Source: an uncultured Aquimarina sp.
GTDB lineage: Bacteria > Bacteroidota > Bacteroidia > Flavobacteriales > Flavobacteriaceae
Reading direction: 5' to 3'
Length of the DNA: 64,000 nucleotides
Assembly: GCA_947500505.1 (NCBI GenBank)
Contig: CANMSL010000008.1
Coordinates: 62,001 to 126,000, forward strand
In this document: one piece after another, positions 9,390 to 15,390 of the stretch
Position numbering within the stretch: position 1 is the first letter of the stretch
Layout of the letters: the number at the start of each line of letters is the position of its first letter
Position numbers and translations under genes: made by a program
The notes under the pieces: model-generated
Told to the model about the DNA's origin: nothing
The model's input: the letters and a program-made list of their open reading frames with translations, nothing else
The model's database searches: none

Positions 9390-10403
9390 TCAATCCTCAA
9401 AATTAAATAAGTCTGAGTATTGATTATTTTGGGTTTTAGTTTTTACAATTGGTGCATCCAGATCCACGCTATGTTGATCATGTACCAATAAATCTTTTTG
9501 ATTTCCTAAAATAAGAGAAACCCCTTCGTTCTCCCATTTCTCCAGAAGTTCTAAACCTTCTTCTTCGAATATTCCATTCTGTAAGTCAATGGAATCCATA
9601 AAGTTATTAGACATTTCCATAAAACGTTCCATCTCTCCTATCTTCATACTTACATCATCTGCAATTGCTTCTAACGCTCGATCAAACATTTCTTTTTTGT
9701 CATTATTCCCCGCAATAATATTCATTGCAGATTTCATTGCAGAATGTCCAGCTCTTACAGCCTTTCTCTCTTGCTCTTTAACCATTACCTGATCCTCTAT
9801 ATCCTCTAGTAATATTTCAGAATTCTCATACATTTTCACTAGAACTCTATATAAGATTTCCATCTTCTTATATAGCTCATCAAGTTTCATATTAGATTCT
9901 TTTAACCTACCCGCTTTTCTGGATTTAAGAATCATGATTCCTTTCTTATCTCTTTCTTTGGCAGCACTAGCTAACTTTAGATTATTGTTGATATTCTTTT
10001 TATTATCATAGATGATCGTTTGTAAACGCTTCATCTGTCCTTTTAGAGAAGCGATCTGCTTGTTCATCTTCTTTAGATTATCATGAAGATCTTCTATATA
10101 ACTTTTCAGAATTCCTATCGGATCTATCTGAATAAAAAGTCCTGTTAACCAACGCATAAAAGATTTATACATATAGAAAATAAGATTTCTCATCTTAGGA
10201 TCTAATACAATATAGATGAGGGCTCCTAATACAGCTAATAAAACTCCCAGATATAAAGTGTTCTCTACAATAGTAATTAGAAACGGAAGCACTTTGTACA
10301 ATCCGTACAATCCTCCAGCTCCTAAAAGCCCCATAAATAACATCCCGGTTTTACCTTCGGGCCTTTTCCAAAATGTTTTTGGTTTTAGTGAGTTGTTGTC
10401 CAT
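9390..10403 (-). CDS. Membrane-anchored coiled-coil protein, PspA/IM30 (ESCRT-III)-like
   Basis: 337 residues. Two closely spaced N-terminal membrane segments (about 20-65) are followed by a short linker (KSFMRWLTGLFIQIDPIGILKS) and a long charged coiled coil (about 95-260: LHDNLKKMNKQIASLKGQMKRL and onward, heptad pattern). The pattern around residues 75-260 resembles PspA/Vipp1 proteins, which form helical coats on membranes. Unlike classical PspA it has its own transmembrane anchor and a C-terminal acidic tail. The start codon directly abuts the stop of the upstream coiled-coil gene, so the two are coupled. Assignment to PspA is by pattern only; a generic coiled-coil membrane protein is the alternative. 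Confidence 0.6.
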   Translation of the reverse strand: MDNNSLKPKTFWKRPEGKTGMLFMGLLGAGGLYGLYKVLPFLITIVENTLYLGVLLAVLGALIYIVLDPKMRNLIFYMYKSFMRWLTGLFIQIDPIGILKSYIEDLHDNLKKMNKQIASLKGQMKRLQTIIYDNKKNINNNLKLASAAKERDKKGIMILKSRKAGRLKESNMKLDELYKKMEILYRVLVKMYENSEILLEDIEDQVMVKEQERKAVRAGHSAMKSAMNIIAGNNDKKEMFDRALEAIADDVSMKIGEMERFMEMSNNFMDSIDLQNGIFEEEGLELLEKWENEGVSLILGNQKDLLVHDQHSVDLDAPIVKTKTQNNQYSDLFNFED

Positions 10404-11084
10404 TTATTTTAAGTATTTCTGCATTTTAACAATATCTTCTTCGAACTGAGCTTTCAGGTGATCATAAGACACTTTGAAATCGTTTTGAGTTTTATTAATC
10501 TTACTGTTACTCTCTTCTACCTTAGCTTTTAAATCACCAATTTGTTGTTGATGTTTAGCAATTTCTTCTGTCAATCTTTTAATTTCCTCTGATTTTTCTT
10601 TTATTATTGACTCAAATTGAGCAATTTCTCTTTCTCTTCCAGATACTTTACTGTCGAATTGATTCTTAAAAGCTCCTGTAAATTGTTCATTTTCCTTGTC
10701 CAGTACACCAATATAAAAATTAGTAGTCTGTAACAATTTGTCTAACGTCACTCCCATTGTCGAAGCAGTAGCAAAAGCCGAACGATACTTAGTCGCTTCG
10801 TCCATTGGCATTTTCTCCAAAGCTTTTAACGATTTTTTATATTCGAGATAGTCAAATCCATCTAGATTATTCTTCTCAATTGCCTGTAATAGTTTTTCTA
10901 CGATTTTAGTATCCAAAGCACCTTCAGAAGAAGAACTCACTGGATTATTAGGAAGTGGTGGTGGAGTTGATGCAGCCGTTTTTTTATCCGAATTTACATC
11001 AGCTTTTTCTGTTGACTCAGCGGGTTTTTTATTTTCTTCCTCAGAATCGTCCACTATAAATAAGGACTTTAAATTTTTTAGCAT
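10404..11084 (-). CDS. Acidic coiled-coil protein of unknown function
   Basis: 226 residues, no signal peptide or membrane segment. The N-terminus (about 1-60) is low-complexity and charged/proline-rich (linker-like). Residues ~60-130 look helical and globular (LLQAIEKNNLDGFDYLEYKKSL, MDEATKYRSAFATASTMGVTLDKLL). Residues ~130-226 form a continuous coiled coil (IIKEKSEEIKRLTEEIAKHQQQIGDL). It ends exactly where the PspA-like gene begins, a tightly coupled pair, suggesting the two proteins interact. I do not recognise the family. It may be a cytoplasmic partner that modulates the membrane coat. Confidence 0.75.
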   Translation of the reverse strand: MLKNLKSLFIVDDSEEENKKPAESTEKADVNSDKKTAASTPPPLPNNPVSSSSEGALDTKIVEKLLQAIEKNNLDGFDYLEYKKSLKALEKMPMDEATKYRSAFATASTMGVTLDKLLQTTNFYIGVLDKENEQFTGAFKNQFDSKVSGREREIAQFESIIKEKSEEIKRLTEEIAKHQQQIGDLKAKVEESNSKINKTQNDFKVSYDHLKAQFEEDIVKMQKYLK

Positions 11085-11212
11085 GGTTAGTGAATTTAAA
11101 CAAATTTAAAAAAATAAGTGTTGTATAAAGATATAAGAGTGTTTTTTCCTCTCATACCTGTATATTATTCGTATGATCTATTGTCAAAACGTTACAATTA
11201 TTTTGTAAATCA

Positions 11213-11716
11213 TCATTTTACTATTCGATCCCAGGCAATTTTTAATCCAAATAGCAAAGCCAAAAAGAATACTATTAAGTATTGAAATCTTCCTACAAAG
11301 AATACTCCAAAAAACATTCGTTGTAAAATATAGGTTATAACAAAGGTGATAATGATAATAATAAAAAGACCCGATAATTTTCCGAAACCTGGTATTCGGG
11401 ACATTGGTATCGTTCTATTAATGATAACCAAAGTGATAATCATGGATATTAATGGAACAAAGTATGTTACCAAGTCTAACTGAAGTAAATTGGTTTTTAA
11501 AAAGAAAAAACTATATAATAATAAAACCAAGGCTAGTAATCCCGGAATGGTTACAGCATAAATTAAAATTCCATATAAGTAATTAATAGGAGGTTTAAAA
11601 TTTGTCGGTTTTACAAAAAGTAAACCTATTAAAGAAAATGCTATAATTACTGCAAAATAACCCAATACCAAATTAGGGTTATTTCCGAACCAATTGATAA
11701 AATCTTGAACTGTCAT
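11213..11716 (-). CDS. Small polytopic membrane protein, unknown family
   Basis: 167 residues with about five hydrophobic helices (about 17-35, 46-70, 82-100, 114-132, 140-160). The loop between helices 3 and 4 carries IPMSRIPGFGKLSG. No known domain is recognised. It is the most upstream member of the minus-strand series containing the coiled-coil, PspA-like and ABC genes, and a 128-bp gap separates it from the next gene, so it may be the first gene of the operon or independently transcribed. Confidence 0.75.
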   Translation of the reverse strand: MTVQDFINWFGNNPNLVLGYFAVIIAFSLIGLLFVKPTNFKPPINYLYGILIYAVTIPGLLALVLLLYSFFFLKTNLLQLDLVTYFVPLISMIITLVIINRTIPMSRIPGFGKLSGLFIIIIITFVITYILQRMFFGVFFVGRFQYLIVFFLALLFGLKIAWDRIVK

Positions 11717-11826
11717 TGCAGATAAAAGTACGAATATAGTTTTAAATGATACGATATATTTTTTACTGAAGAATTAGCTAAAATGATTCTAAACTAAGAA
11801 GATCAACAGAAAAATTGCGCTTAAGA

Positions 11827-11859
11827 TTTGGGTCATTTGGTTAGATTATCCCATATTTG
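11827..11859 (+). promoter_or_regulatory. Predicted Bacteroidota promoter for the first small RNA/ORF unit
   Basis: TTTG (11827-11830), a 21-bp spacer and CATATTTG (11852-11859, 7 of 8 to TAnnTTTG). The predicted start of transcription is near 11866, nearly coincident with the ATG at 11868, so the ORF would be essentially leaderless if translated. Confidence 0.5.
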
Positions 11860-11867
11860 TGATACTA

Positions 11868-11996
11868 ATGACAAAAAATAGAGTACATATTAATCCGAAA
11901 TCGCTGTTTAGTCAGTGTGATTATCGATGGATAACAGAATTATCCTATCGAAACCGGACGTTATGTAGTTATTTTGAACCCTTACTTATGAAGTGA
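11868..11996 (+). CDS. Possible 42-residue ORF inside a small terminator-ended transcript
   Basis: ATG 11868 to TGA 11996 encodes a 42-residue basic, aromatic peptide (MTKNRVHINPKSLFSQCDYRW at the start, two Cys). It lies between a promoter-like sequence and a strong terminator (12024-12053), making a ~185-nt unit. A second unit with the same organisation follows at 12238-12508, and both ORFs share an LFS...W pattern. It could be a small protein, a leader peptide or a non-coding RNA with a chance ORF. Function unknown. Confidence 0.35.
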   Translation: MTKNRVHINPKSLFSQCDYRWITELSYRNRTLCSYFEPLLMK

Positions 11997-12023
11997 TTTA
12001 AATAAAATCTATATAAAACTACA

Positions 12024-12053
12024 AGCGTCCAAGAAATTGGACGCTTTTTTTAT
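12024..12053 (+). terminator. Rho-independent terminator
   Basis: Perfect 9-bp stem AGCGTCCAA / TTGGACGCT with GAAA loop followed by T6 and more A/T. It ends the first small transcription unit. Confidence 0.85.
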
Positions 12054-12145
12054 TAAAAATTTTTAGAAAAATGTTTAAAAAGTAATTAGTACATAAAGAA
12101 TAGTATTTGGAAAGTAAGCATCAGGGAGACAGACGATTGCAAAAA

Positions 12146-12178
12146 AATCCAATATCCGTTGAAAAACGGACAGGGATT
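12146..12178. other. GNRA-capped hairpin in intergenic DNA
   Basis: Inner stem TCCGTT/AACGGA closed by a GAAA tetraloop (12155-12170), extended by AATCC/GGATT across small internal loops. It lies between the first terminator and the second promoter and has no T tract. It may be part of a structured RNA. Confidence 0.4.
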
Positions 12179-12237
12179 CTTATATCAAAAAATTAAACAT
12201 AACTACTTGATTATCAATAAAATAAATTAAAAAAACA

Positions 12238-12268
12238 TTTGGAGATTAAAAAAAAGTTTTGATCTTTG
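12238..12268 (+). promoter_or_regulatory. Predicted strong Bacteroidota promoter
   Basis: TTTG (12238-12241), 19-bp spacer, GATCTTTG (12261-12268) followed by CATCGC, the usual context of strong Flavobacteria promoters (TAnnTTTGCA). It should start a transcript near 12274 that covers the 39-residue ORF and ends at 12508. Confidence 0.55.
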
Positions 12269-12334
12269 CATCGCAATCATACTGAAACAAAAACAAATAG
12301 TGATTGAATTATTTACAACATTAAAAAATTAAGA

Positions 12335-12454
12335 ATGATACCGAATAGTTTACAACATAGTTTAACCCGCCTCTTTAGTAAACAAAGAGAATATTGTTCC
12401 GATTGGAATATACATGGTGTCTATTATATAGAAAGGAAACGTATGCGATTATAA
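12335..12454 (+). CDS. Possible 39-residue ORF in second small transcript
   Basis: ATG 12335 to TAA 12454 encodes 39 residues, basic and aromatic (MIPNSLQHSLTRLFSKQREY start, ends ERKRMRL). It lies about 60 nt downstream of the predicted transcription start and 26 nt upstream of a strong terminator. It shares the LFS...W layout and the nucleotide pattern CTnTTTAGT...GATnGG with the ORF at 11868-11996, suggesting the two units are distant duplicates. No family recognised; the RNA itself may be the functional product. Confidence 0.35.
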   Translation: MIPNSLQHSLTRLFSKQREYCSDWNIHGVYYIERKRMRL

Positions 12455-12479
12455 ACCGACATACGATAACAAGATATAT

Positions 12480-12508
12480 AAAGGCGCCCGAATAAGGCGC
12501 CTTTTTTT
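12480..12508 (+). terminator. Rho-independent terminator
   Basis: 9-bp stem AAAGGCGCC / GGCGCCTTT with a CGAATAA loop and continuing T run. It ends the second small unit, so the tRNA-like array that follows needs its own promoter or read-through. Confidence 0.88.
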
Positions 12509-12571
12509 ATGAGTAAAACTTTGCTTTGGAAATCCACTTTTTTGGATTATACAAAGAAAATAGTTGAACTC

Positions 12572-12591
12572 ATCCCGCAAAAGAGCGGGAT
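12572..12591. repeat. Short palindrome ATCCCGC-AAAAGA-GCGGGAT
   Basis: Perfect 7-bp inverted repeat of the common Bacteroidota intergenic kind, between the second terminator and the first tRNA-like gene. Confidence 0.6.
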
Positions 12592-12680
12592 TCTAAAAAC
12601 TAACATTCTGATTTCTAAAACACTTCATATTTTAATTGAAGATGATAGTATTAGTTCATTGACATACTGAAAACCAAAAT

Positions 12681-12753
12681 TGACACGTAGCTTAACTGGA
12701 AAAGCACTCGACTTTTAATCGAGGTGATGTGGGTTCAAATCCCTCTGTGTCAA
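12681..12753 (+). tRNA. tRNA-Lys(TTT)-like gene, degenerate T-stem
   Basis: Acceptor stem TGACACG/TGTGTCA (7 pairs incl. one G.U), D-arm GCTT...AAGC, anticodon stem CTCGA/TCGAG with loop CTTTTAA (anticodon TTT). The T-stem GTGGG/CCCTC has a T.T mismatch. No CCA encoded. First member of the array. Confidence 0.7.
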
Positions 12754-12759
12754 CTTTAA

Positions 12760-12885
12760 GGAGGATAGGCAAATATTGGTTTGTTGCACTTGTCTGCTAA
12801 ACAAGTCTGTTTAACGGCAGTGAAGGTTCCCTGCCCGCTCTTATTTATAATAATTGAAGGCAGGCGGGAATTCCTTTGTCCTCCG
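12760..12885 (+). tRNA. tRNA-Ser(GCT)-like gene with 39-nt hairpin inserted in T-loop
   Basis: Acceptor GGAGGAT/GTCCTCC, anticodon stem CTTGT/ACAAG with loop CTGCTAA (GCT). The T-stem GAAGG/CCTTT encloses TTC, then a 39-nt insert (12830-12868, begins CCTGCCCG and ends GGCAGGCGGG), then AATT. Removing the insert restores a normal seven-base T-loop TTCAATT. The insert lies after position 56 of the tRNA. Confidence 0.72.
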
Positions 12886-12929
12886 CTTTCCAATTCAGAA
12901 TTATGAATTCATAATTCTGAATTAAAAAA

Positions 12930-13001
12930 GACAAGGTGGCTGAATGGCAAAGGCTACGGACTGCAACTCCGTTTTTTACAGGTTCGAGTCCTGCTACTTC
13001 C
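12930..13001 (+). tRNA. tRNA-Cys(GCA)-like gene with mispaired acceptor stem
   Basis: Anticodon stem ACGGA/TCCGT with loop CTGCAAC (GCA) is perfect and the T-arm ACAGG-TTCGAGT-CCTGC is recognisable. The acceptor GACAAGG/CTACTTC pairs at only about four of seven positions, so it is unlikely to be a working tRNA. Confidence 0.6.
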
Positions 13002-13014
13002 ACTAAATCATAAA

Positions 13015-13085
13015 GCGTTTGTAGTGTAATGGTAGCACGTAGGTCTCCAAAACTTATAGTCTAGGTTCAAATCCTGGTGGGCGCG
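13015..13085 (+). tRNA. tRNA-Trp(CCA)-like gene
   Basis: Acceptor GCGTTTG/TGGGCGC (three G.U and one further wobble), D-stem GTG/CAC, anticodon stem TAGGT/ACTTA with loop CTCCAAA (CCA), T-arm CTAGG-TTCAAAT-CCTGG. The cloverleaf closes but is rich in G.U pairs. One of the better-preserved array members. Confidence 0.75.
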
Positions 13086-13138
13086 CAAAATCAAATACTG
13101 ATAAAATTTTAAAAAGATTTCTTTCTATAAAGGAATAT

Positions 13139-13211
13139 AGTATCGTAGCACAGTGGTTAGTGCACCCGACTGTCTCTCGGAAGGTCGCGGGTTCGAATCC
13201 CGTCGGTACTG
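13139..13211 (+). tRNA. tRNA-Asp(GTC)-like gene
   Basis: Acceptor AGTATCG/CGGTACT pairs fully; T-arm GCGGG-TTCGAAT-CCCGT; anticodon loop CTGTCTC gives GTC. The base after the anticodon (position 37) is T, where tRNAs normally have a purine, and the first anticodon-stem pair is broken (CCCGA/TCGGA). Its 3' end is duplicated 64 bp downstream. Confidence 0.75.
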
Positions 13212-13276
13212 CAAAGCAGGACTCGGGATGAGAAGTTTATCCTGAGCTAGGTCGAAGGGAATCCCGTCGGTACTGC
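13196..13276. repeat. 17-bp duplication of tRNA-Asp 3' end flanking a 47-bp insert
   Basis: AATCCCGTCGGTACTGC occurs at 13196-13212 (end of the tRNA) and again at 13260-13276. The 47 bp between them contain TCCTGAGC-TAG-GTCGAAGGG, a relative of the TTCGACA..GCTCAG palindrome seen elsewhere in the window. The layout resembles insertion with target duplication. Confidence 0.8.
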
Positions 13277-13281
13277 TATAT

Positions 13282-13355
13282 CTGAGAAGATAACGGTGGT
13301 TTTGTTTACTCGCCTTGGACGCGAGAGGTCGCAGGTTCGAATCCTGCTTCTCAGA
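13282..13355 (+). tRNA. tRNA-Pro(TGG)-like gene
   Basis: Acceptor CTGAGAA/TTCTCAG (7 perfect pairs), anticodon stem CTCGC/GCGAG with loop CTTGGAC (TGG), T-arm GCAGG-TTCGAAT-CCTGC perfect; the D-arm is weak (AAC/GTT). The 5' C is typical of tRNA-Pro. Its 3' end is duplicated downstream. Confidence 0.8.
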
Positions 13356-13437
13356 CGAAGTGACTCATTCAAGTTTACTTGAAATGAGTCCAAGCTGAGG
13401 CATAGCAGGAAGACGAAGTCAATCCTGCTTCTCAGAC
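13340..13437. repeat. 17-bp duplication of tRNA-Pro 3' end flanking a 64-bp insert
   Basis: AATCCTGCTTCTCAGAC at 13340-13356 recurs at 13421-13437. The intervening 64 bp contain the palindrome GACTCATT..AATGAGTC. The duplicated piece has exactly the same boundaries relative to the tRNA (T-loop base 57 to one base past the discriminator) as in the tRNA-Asp case. Confidence 0.8.
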
Positions 13438-13442
13438 AAATT

Positions 13443-13514
13443 GCTCTATTAGCATAGTGGTTAGTGCACCCGGCTTTCTACCGGAAGACAAGGGTTCGAT
13501 TCCCTTATAGAGTA
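13443..13514 (+). tRNA. tRNA-Glu(TTC)-like gene
   Basis: Acceptor GCTCTAT/ATAGAGT, anticodon stem CCGG/CCGG with loop CTTTCTA (TTC), T-arm AAGGG-TTCGATT-CCCTT. As in the Asp-like gene, position 37 is T and the outer anticodon-stem pair is lost. The two genes share the D-arm sequence AGTGGTTAGTGCACCCG and are clearly related. Confidence 0.75.
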
Positions 13515-13524
13515 CAATTTTAAT

Positions 13525-13645
13525 GCAGCAATGGCGGGACGGCATACCTGCCTGCGCCGAGCTTCGGCAGGCAAGTGCGCTTGACTTAGAATCAAGATCT
13601 TGAGAGCCTGTCTGCCTCAGGTAGATTCGAATCTCTCTTCCTGTA
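13525..13645 (+). tRNA. tRNA-Leu(TAG)-like gene with two insertions
   Basis: Acceptor GCAGCAA/TTCCTGT (one mismatch), anticodon stem CTTGA/TCAAG with loop CTTAGAA (TAG), T-stem GAGAG/CTCTC. A 29-nt palindromic insert (13547-13575, begins CCTGCCTGCG, ends GGCAGGCAAG) sits at the 3' end of the D-loop. A second ~19-nt insert (about 13608-13626, CCTGTCTGCCTCAGG) separates the T-stem from TTCGAAT. Confidence 0.7.
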
Positions 13646-13647
13646 CT

Positions 13648-13717
13648 TATGCTCCATTATCCTGCAGTCAGCCGCATCCGGTTTAAGCCCGGTTCAGTCT
13701 TGGTTCGAAATGCATAG
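13648..13717 (+). tRNA. tRNA-like remnant, possibly Leu(TAA)
   Basis: CCGG-TTTAAGC-CCGG could be an anticodon arm (TAA); TTATGC/GCATAG could close an acceptor stem. The T-arm has CTTGG-TTCGAAA but no complementary 3' strand. Read as a decayed or partial tRNA-like element with low certainty. Confidence 0.35.
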
Positions 13718-13776
13718 TATTCACGATTTCTTAAAACAATAAAAATCAATGAGTAATCCAAGGTGGAGTACAAAAC

Positions 13777-13848
13777 AGGCTCATGGTGTAAACGGAAGCA
13801 CCCAAGGTTACGACCCTTGAAGTATAGGTTCAAATCCTATTGAGCTTA
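13777..13848 (+). tRNA. tRNA-Arg(ACG)-like gene
   Basis: Acceptor AGGCTCA/TGAGCTT (one G.U), anticodon stem CAAGG/CCTTG with loop TTACGAC (ACG), T-arm ATAGG-TTCAAAT-CCTAT. Good cloverleaf without insertions, no encoded CCA. Confidence 0.8.
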
Positions 13849-13853
13849 CAAAC

Positions 13854-13924
13854 TGACCTGTGATGTAACGGCAGCATCCAAGACTTTGACTCTTGGTGTA
13901 AAGGTTCAAATCCTTTCAGGTCAT
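13854..13924 (+). tRNA. tRNA-Gln(TTG)-like gene
   Basis: Acceptor TGACCTG/CAGGTCA perfect, D-arm present, anticodon stem CAAGA/TCTTG with loop CTTTGAC (TTG), T-arm AAAGG-TTCAAAT-CCTTT perfect. The leading T is typical of tRNA-Gln. It lies five bases after the Arg-like gene. Confidence 0.82.
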
Positions 13925-13956
13925 CAATACATATTTTTATTTAAAACAATATTTAT

Positions 13957-14090
13957 GGTATCTCTAGCCTACCTACCGTATGGCAGGCAGGCTTATTTGT
14001 AAAGCATCTCACTGTGAATGAGAAGAACAGGGTTCCCTGCCCGACATCACTATTTTTAACTGTGGCAGACGGGGAATCCCAGAGTATACC
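13957..14090 (+). tRNA. tRNA-His(GTG)-like gene, copy A, with D-stem and T-loop hairpin insertions
   Basis: Anticodon stem TCTCA/TGAGA, loop CTGTGAA (GTG). A G(-1):C73 pair, the His hallmark, can form. The acceptor keeps five of seven pairs. One palindromic insert (about 13967-13990, CCTACC..GGCAGGCAGG) interrupts the D-stem after its first G. A second, 38 nt (14036-14073, CCTGCCCG..GGCAGACGGG), interrupts the T-loop after TTC, leaving GAATCCC. A second copy without the T-loop insert lies at 15284-15384. Confidence 0.7.
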
Positions 14091-14095
14091 CAATC

Positions 14096-14197
14096 GGAAT
14101 GGTAGCAAAGTTGGTCATCCTGCCTGCGCCGAGCTTCGGCAGGCAAGTGCGGCGGATTGAAGATCCACAGATACAGGTTCGATTCCTGTCTGTTCCA
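14096..14197 (+). tRNA. tRNA-Phe(GAA)-like gene, copy A, with D-loop hairpin insertion
   Basis: Acceptor GGAATGG/CTGTTCC, loop TTGAAGA (GAA), T-arm ACAGG-TTCGATT-CCTGT. A 29-nt insert (14119-14147) identical to the one in the Leu-like gene sits at the 3' end of the D-loop just before TGC. The outer anticodon stem is mispaired. Copy B at 15391-15463 has a single A in place of the insert. Confidence 0.75.
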
Positions 14198-14207
14198 CAT
14201 CAAATAA

Positions 14208-14279
14208 TAAGGTATAACTCAGTGGTAGAGTACCGCGGACATATCGCGGAAGTCTTGGGTTCGATTCCCAATGCCTTAG
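14208..14279 (+). tRNA. tRNA-Met/Ile(CAT)-like gene lacking U33
   Basis: Acceptor TAAGGTA/TGCCTTA, D-arm ACTC..GAGT, anticodon stem CCGCG/CGCGG, T-arm TTGGG-TTCGATT-CCCAA. The seven-base loop GACATAT places CAT at the anticodon but puts A at position 33, where tRNAs have U almost without exception. Confidence 0.7.
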
Positions 14280-14344
14280 ACATTATTAATGCAAAAACCG
14301 TAAAGCTCACATAAATTGCTTGTGAATTTACATTATTGACTCAT

Positions 14345-15199
14345 CTACTTTTTACTATTAATTCCGAAAAAAATGGCAAGTCCTCCTGTAAAAAACATTA
14401 ATAAACTATATACAGCAGGGGCAATTGCAAAAGAGGTATTATGAAGCAAAGCAATAGCTATTGATATCGCTAGCGTTCCATTTTGAATTCCAGATTCAAT
14501 CGAAATAGAAATTGCCCCTCGATGATGAACTCGAAACAACTTGGCAGAATAGTAGCCGATTGTCATTGTTAGTATGTTTAGTAATAAAGCAACCAATCCC
14601 GCTTCTTGAAAATAAGAAATGAAATTATCATTTTCTTTAATTAAAATACCAACAATAACTAAAGCCAATACAAGTGCAGAAGCAATTTTTACTGGTTTAG
14701 CCATTTTTAAGGCAAAAGATTCATTGTATTTTCTAATGAGCATACCAATAGCGATGGGAATAATGATGATGACTAAAATCTGTATAATAGTCTCAATTAC
14801 ATTTAACTGAATGGCTTGATCCTCAGACAAAAAATAAAGCAATGAAAAATTAACTATAAACGGTATGGTTATGATCGTGATCAGACTGCTAAATGCTGTA
14901 AGGGTAACGGACAAAGCAATATCGCCTTTAGCTAAATGAGAGATTAAATTAGACGTTGCTCCACCAGGACAAGCTGCTAATATCATAATCCCTACGGCAA
15001 TCTCTGGTTTTAAAGGAAATAATGACGCAATTGCAAATCCTATAAGTGGTAAAATTATGAGTTGATTTGTTAAACCAACTAAAATAGCTTTTGGATAAAT
15101 AAGTATTCTCTTAAAATCGGCTATTACGAGAGATAAACCCATCCCTAACATAATGATGAATAAGGATGCAGCTAAAATAATCGTCGATATGTTATCCAT
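14345..15199 (-). CDS. Bile acid:Na+ symporter (BASS) family protein
   Basis: 284 residues, about nine or ten hydrophobic helices, no signal peptide. Sequence hallmarks of the BASS/SBF family include GLTNQLIILPLIGF in the third helix, the ILAACPGGATSNLISHLAKGDIALSV motif of the substrate/sodium core (residues about 72-100) and ESGIQNGTLAISIA in the second repeat. Family members move bile acids, pyruvate, pantoate or other organic anions with sodium; the substrate here is unknown. It is a single gene on the opposite strand, inserted between two groups of tRNA-like genes. The adjoining His/Phe tRNA-like copies suggest the array was split or duplicated around it. Confidence 0.92.
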   Translation of the reverse strand: MDNISTIILAASLFIIMLGMGLSLVIADFKRILIYPKAILVGLTNQLIILPLIGFAIASLFPLKPEIAVGIMILAACPGGATSNLISHLAKGDIALSVTLTAFSSLITIITIPFIVNFSLLYFLSEDQAIQLNVIETIIQILVIIIIPIAIGMLIRKYNESFALKMAKPVKIASALVLALVIVGILIKENDNFISYFQEAGLVALLLNILTMTIGYYSAKLFRVHHRGAISISIESGIQNGTLAISIAIALLHNTSFAIAPAVYSLLMFFTGGLAIFFGINSKK

Positions 15200-15283
15200 A
15201 AACTTTGTTTTCCAATCTATGGACTAATATAAAGATTTATTTATCAAAACCTTAAATATCAAATAATCCAAAAACGATAAAAT

Positions 15284-15384
15284 GATGTCTCTAGACTGCC
15301 TACCTGCTGAATGGCGGGCAAGCTTATCTGGTAAAGCATCTCACTGTGAATGAGAAGAACAGGGTTCAAGTCCCGGAGTACACC
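15284..15384 (+). tRNA. tRNA-His(GTG)-like gene, copy B, with D-stem insertion
   Basis: Same anticodon arm as copy A (TCTCA-CTGTGAA-TGAGA). A palindromic insert (about 15294-15321, GCCTACC..GGCGGGC) interrupts the D-stem at the same place as in copy A. The T-loop is intact (TTCAAGT). Acceptor pair 3-70 is G-C here and A-T in copy A, a compensatory change. Confidence 0.68.
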
Positions 15385-15390
15385 CTAACA

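Noticed and set aside
11827..12508. Retron-like ncRNA
   Set aside because: No reverse transcriptase nearby and no inverted a1/a2 repeats around the units.
14009..14314. Overlapping ORFs on both strands (14009-14203 minus, 14099-14314 plus)
   Set aside because: They cover the His, Phe and Met tRNA-like genes and their palindromes; the translations show no protein features.
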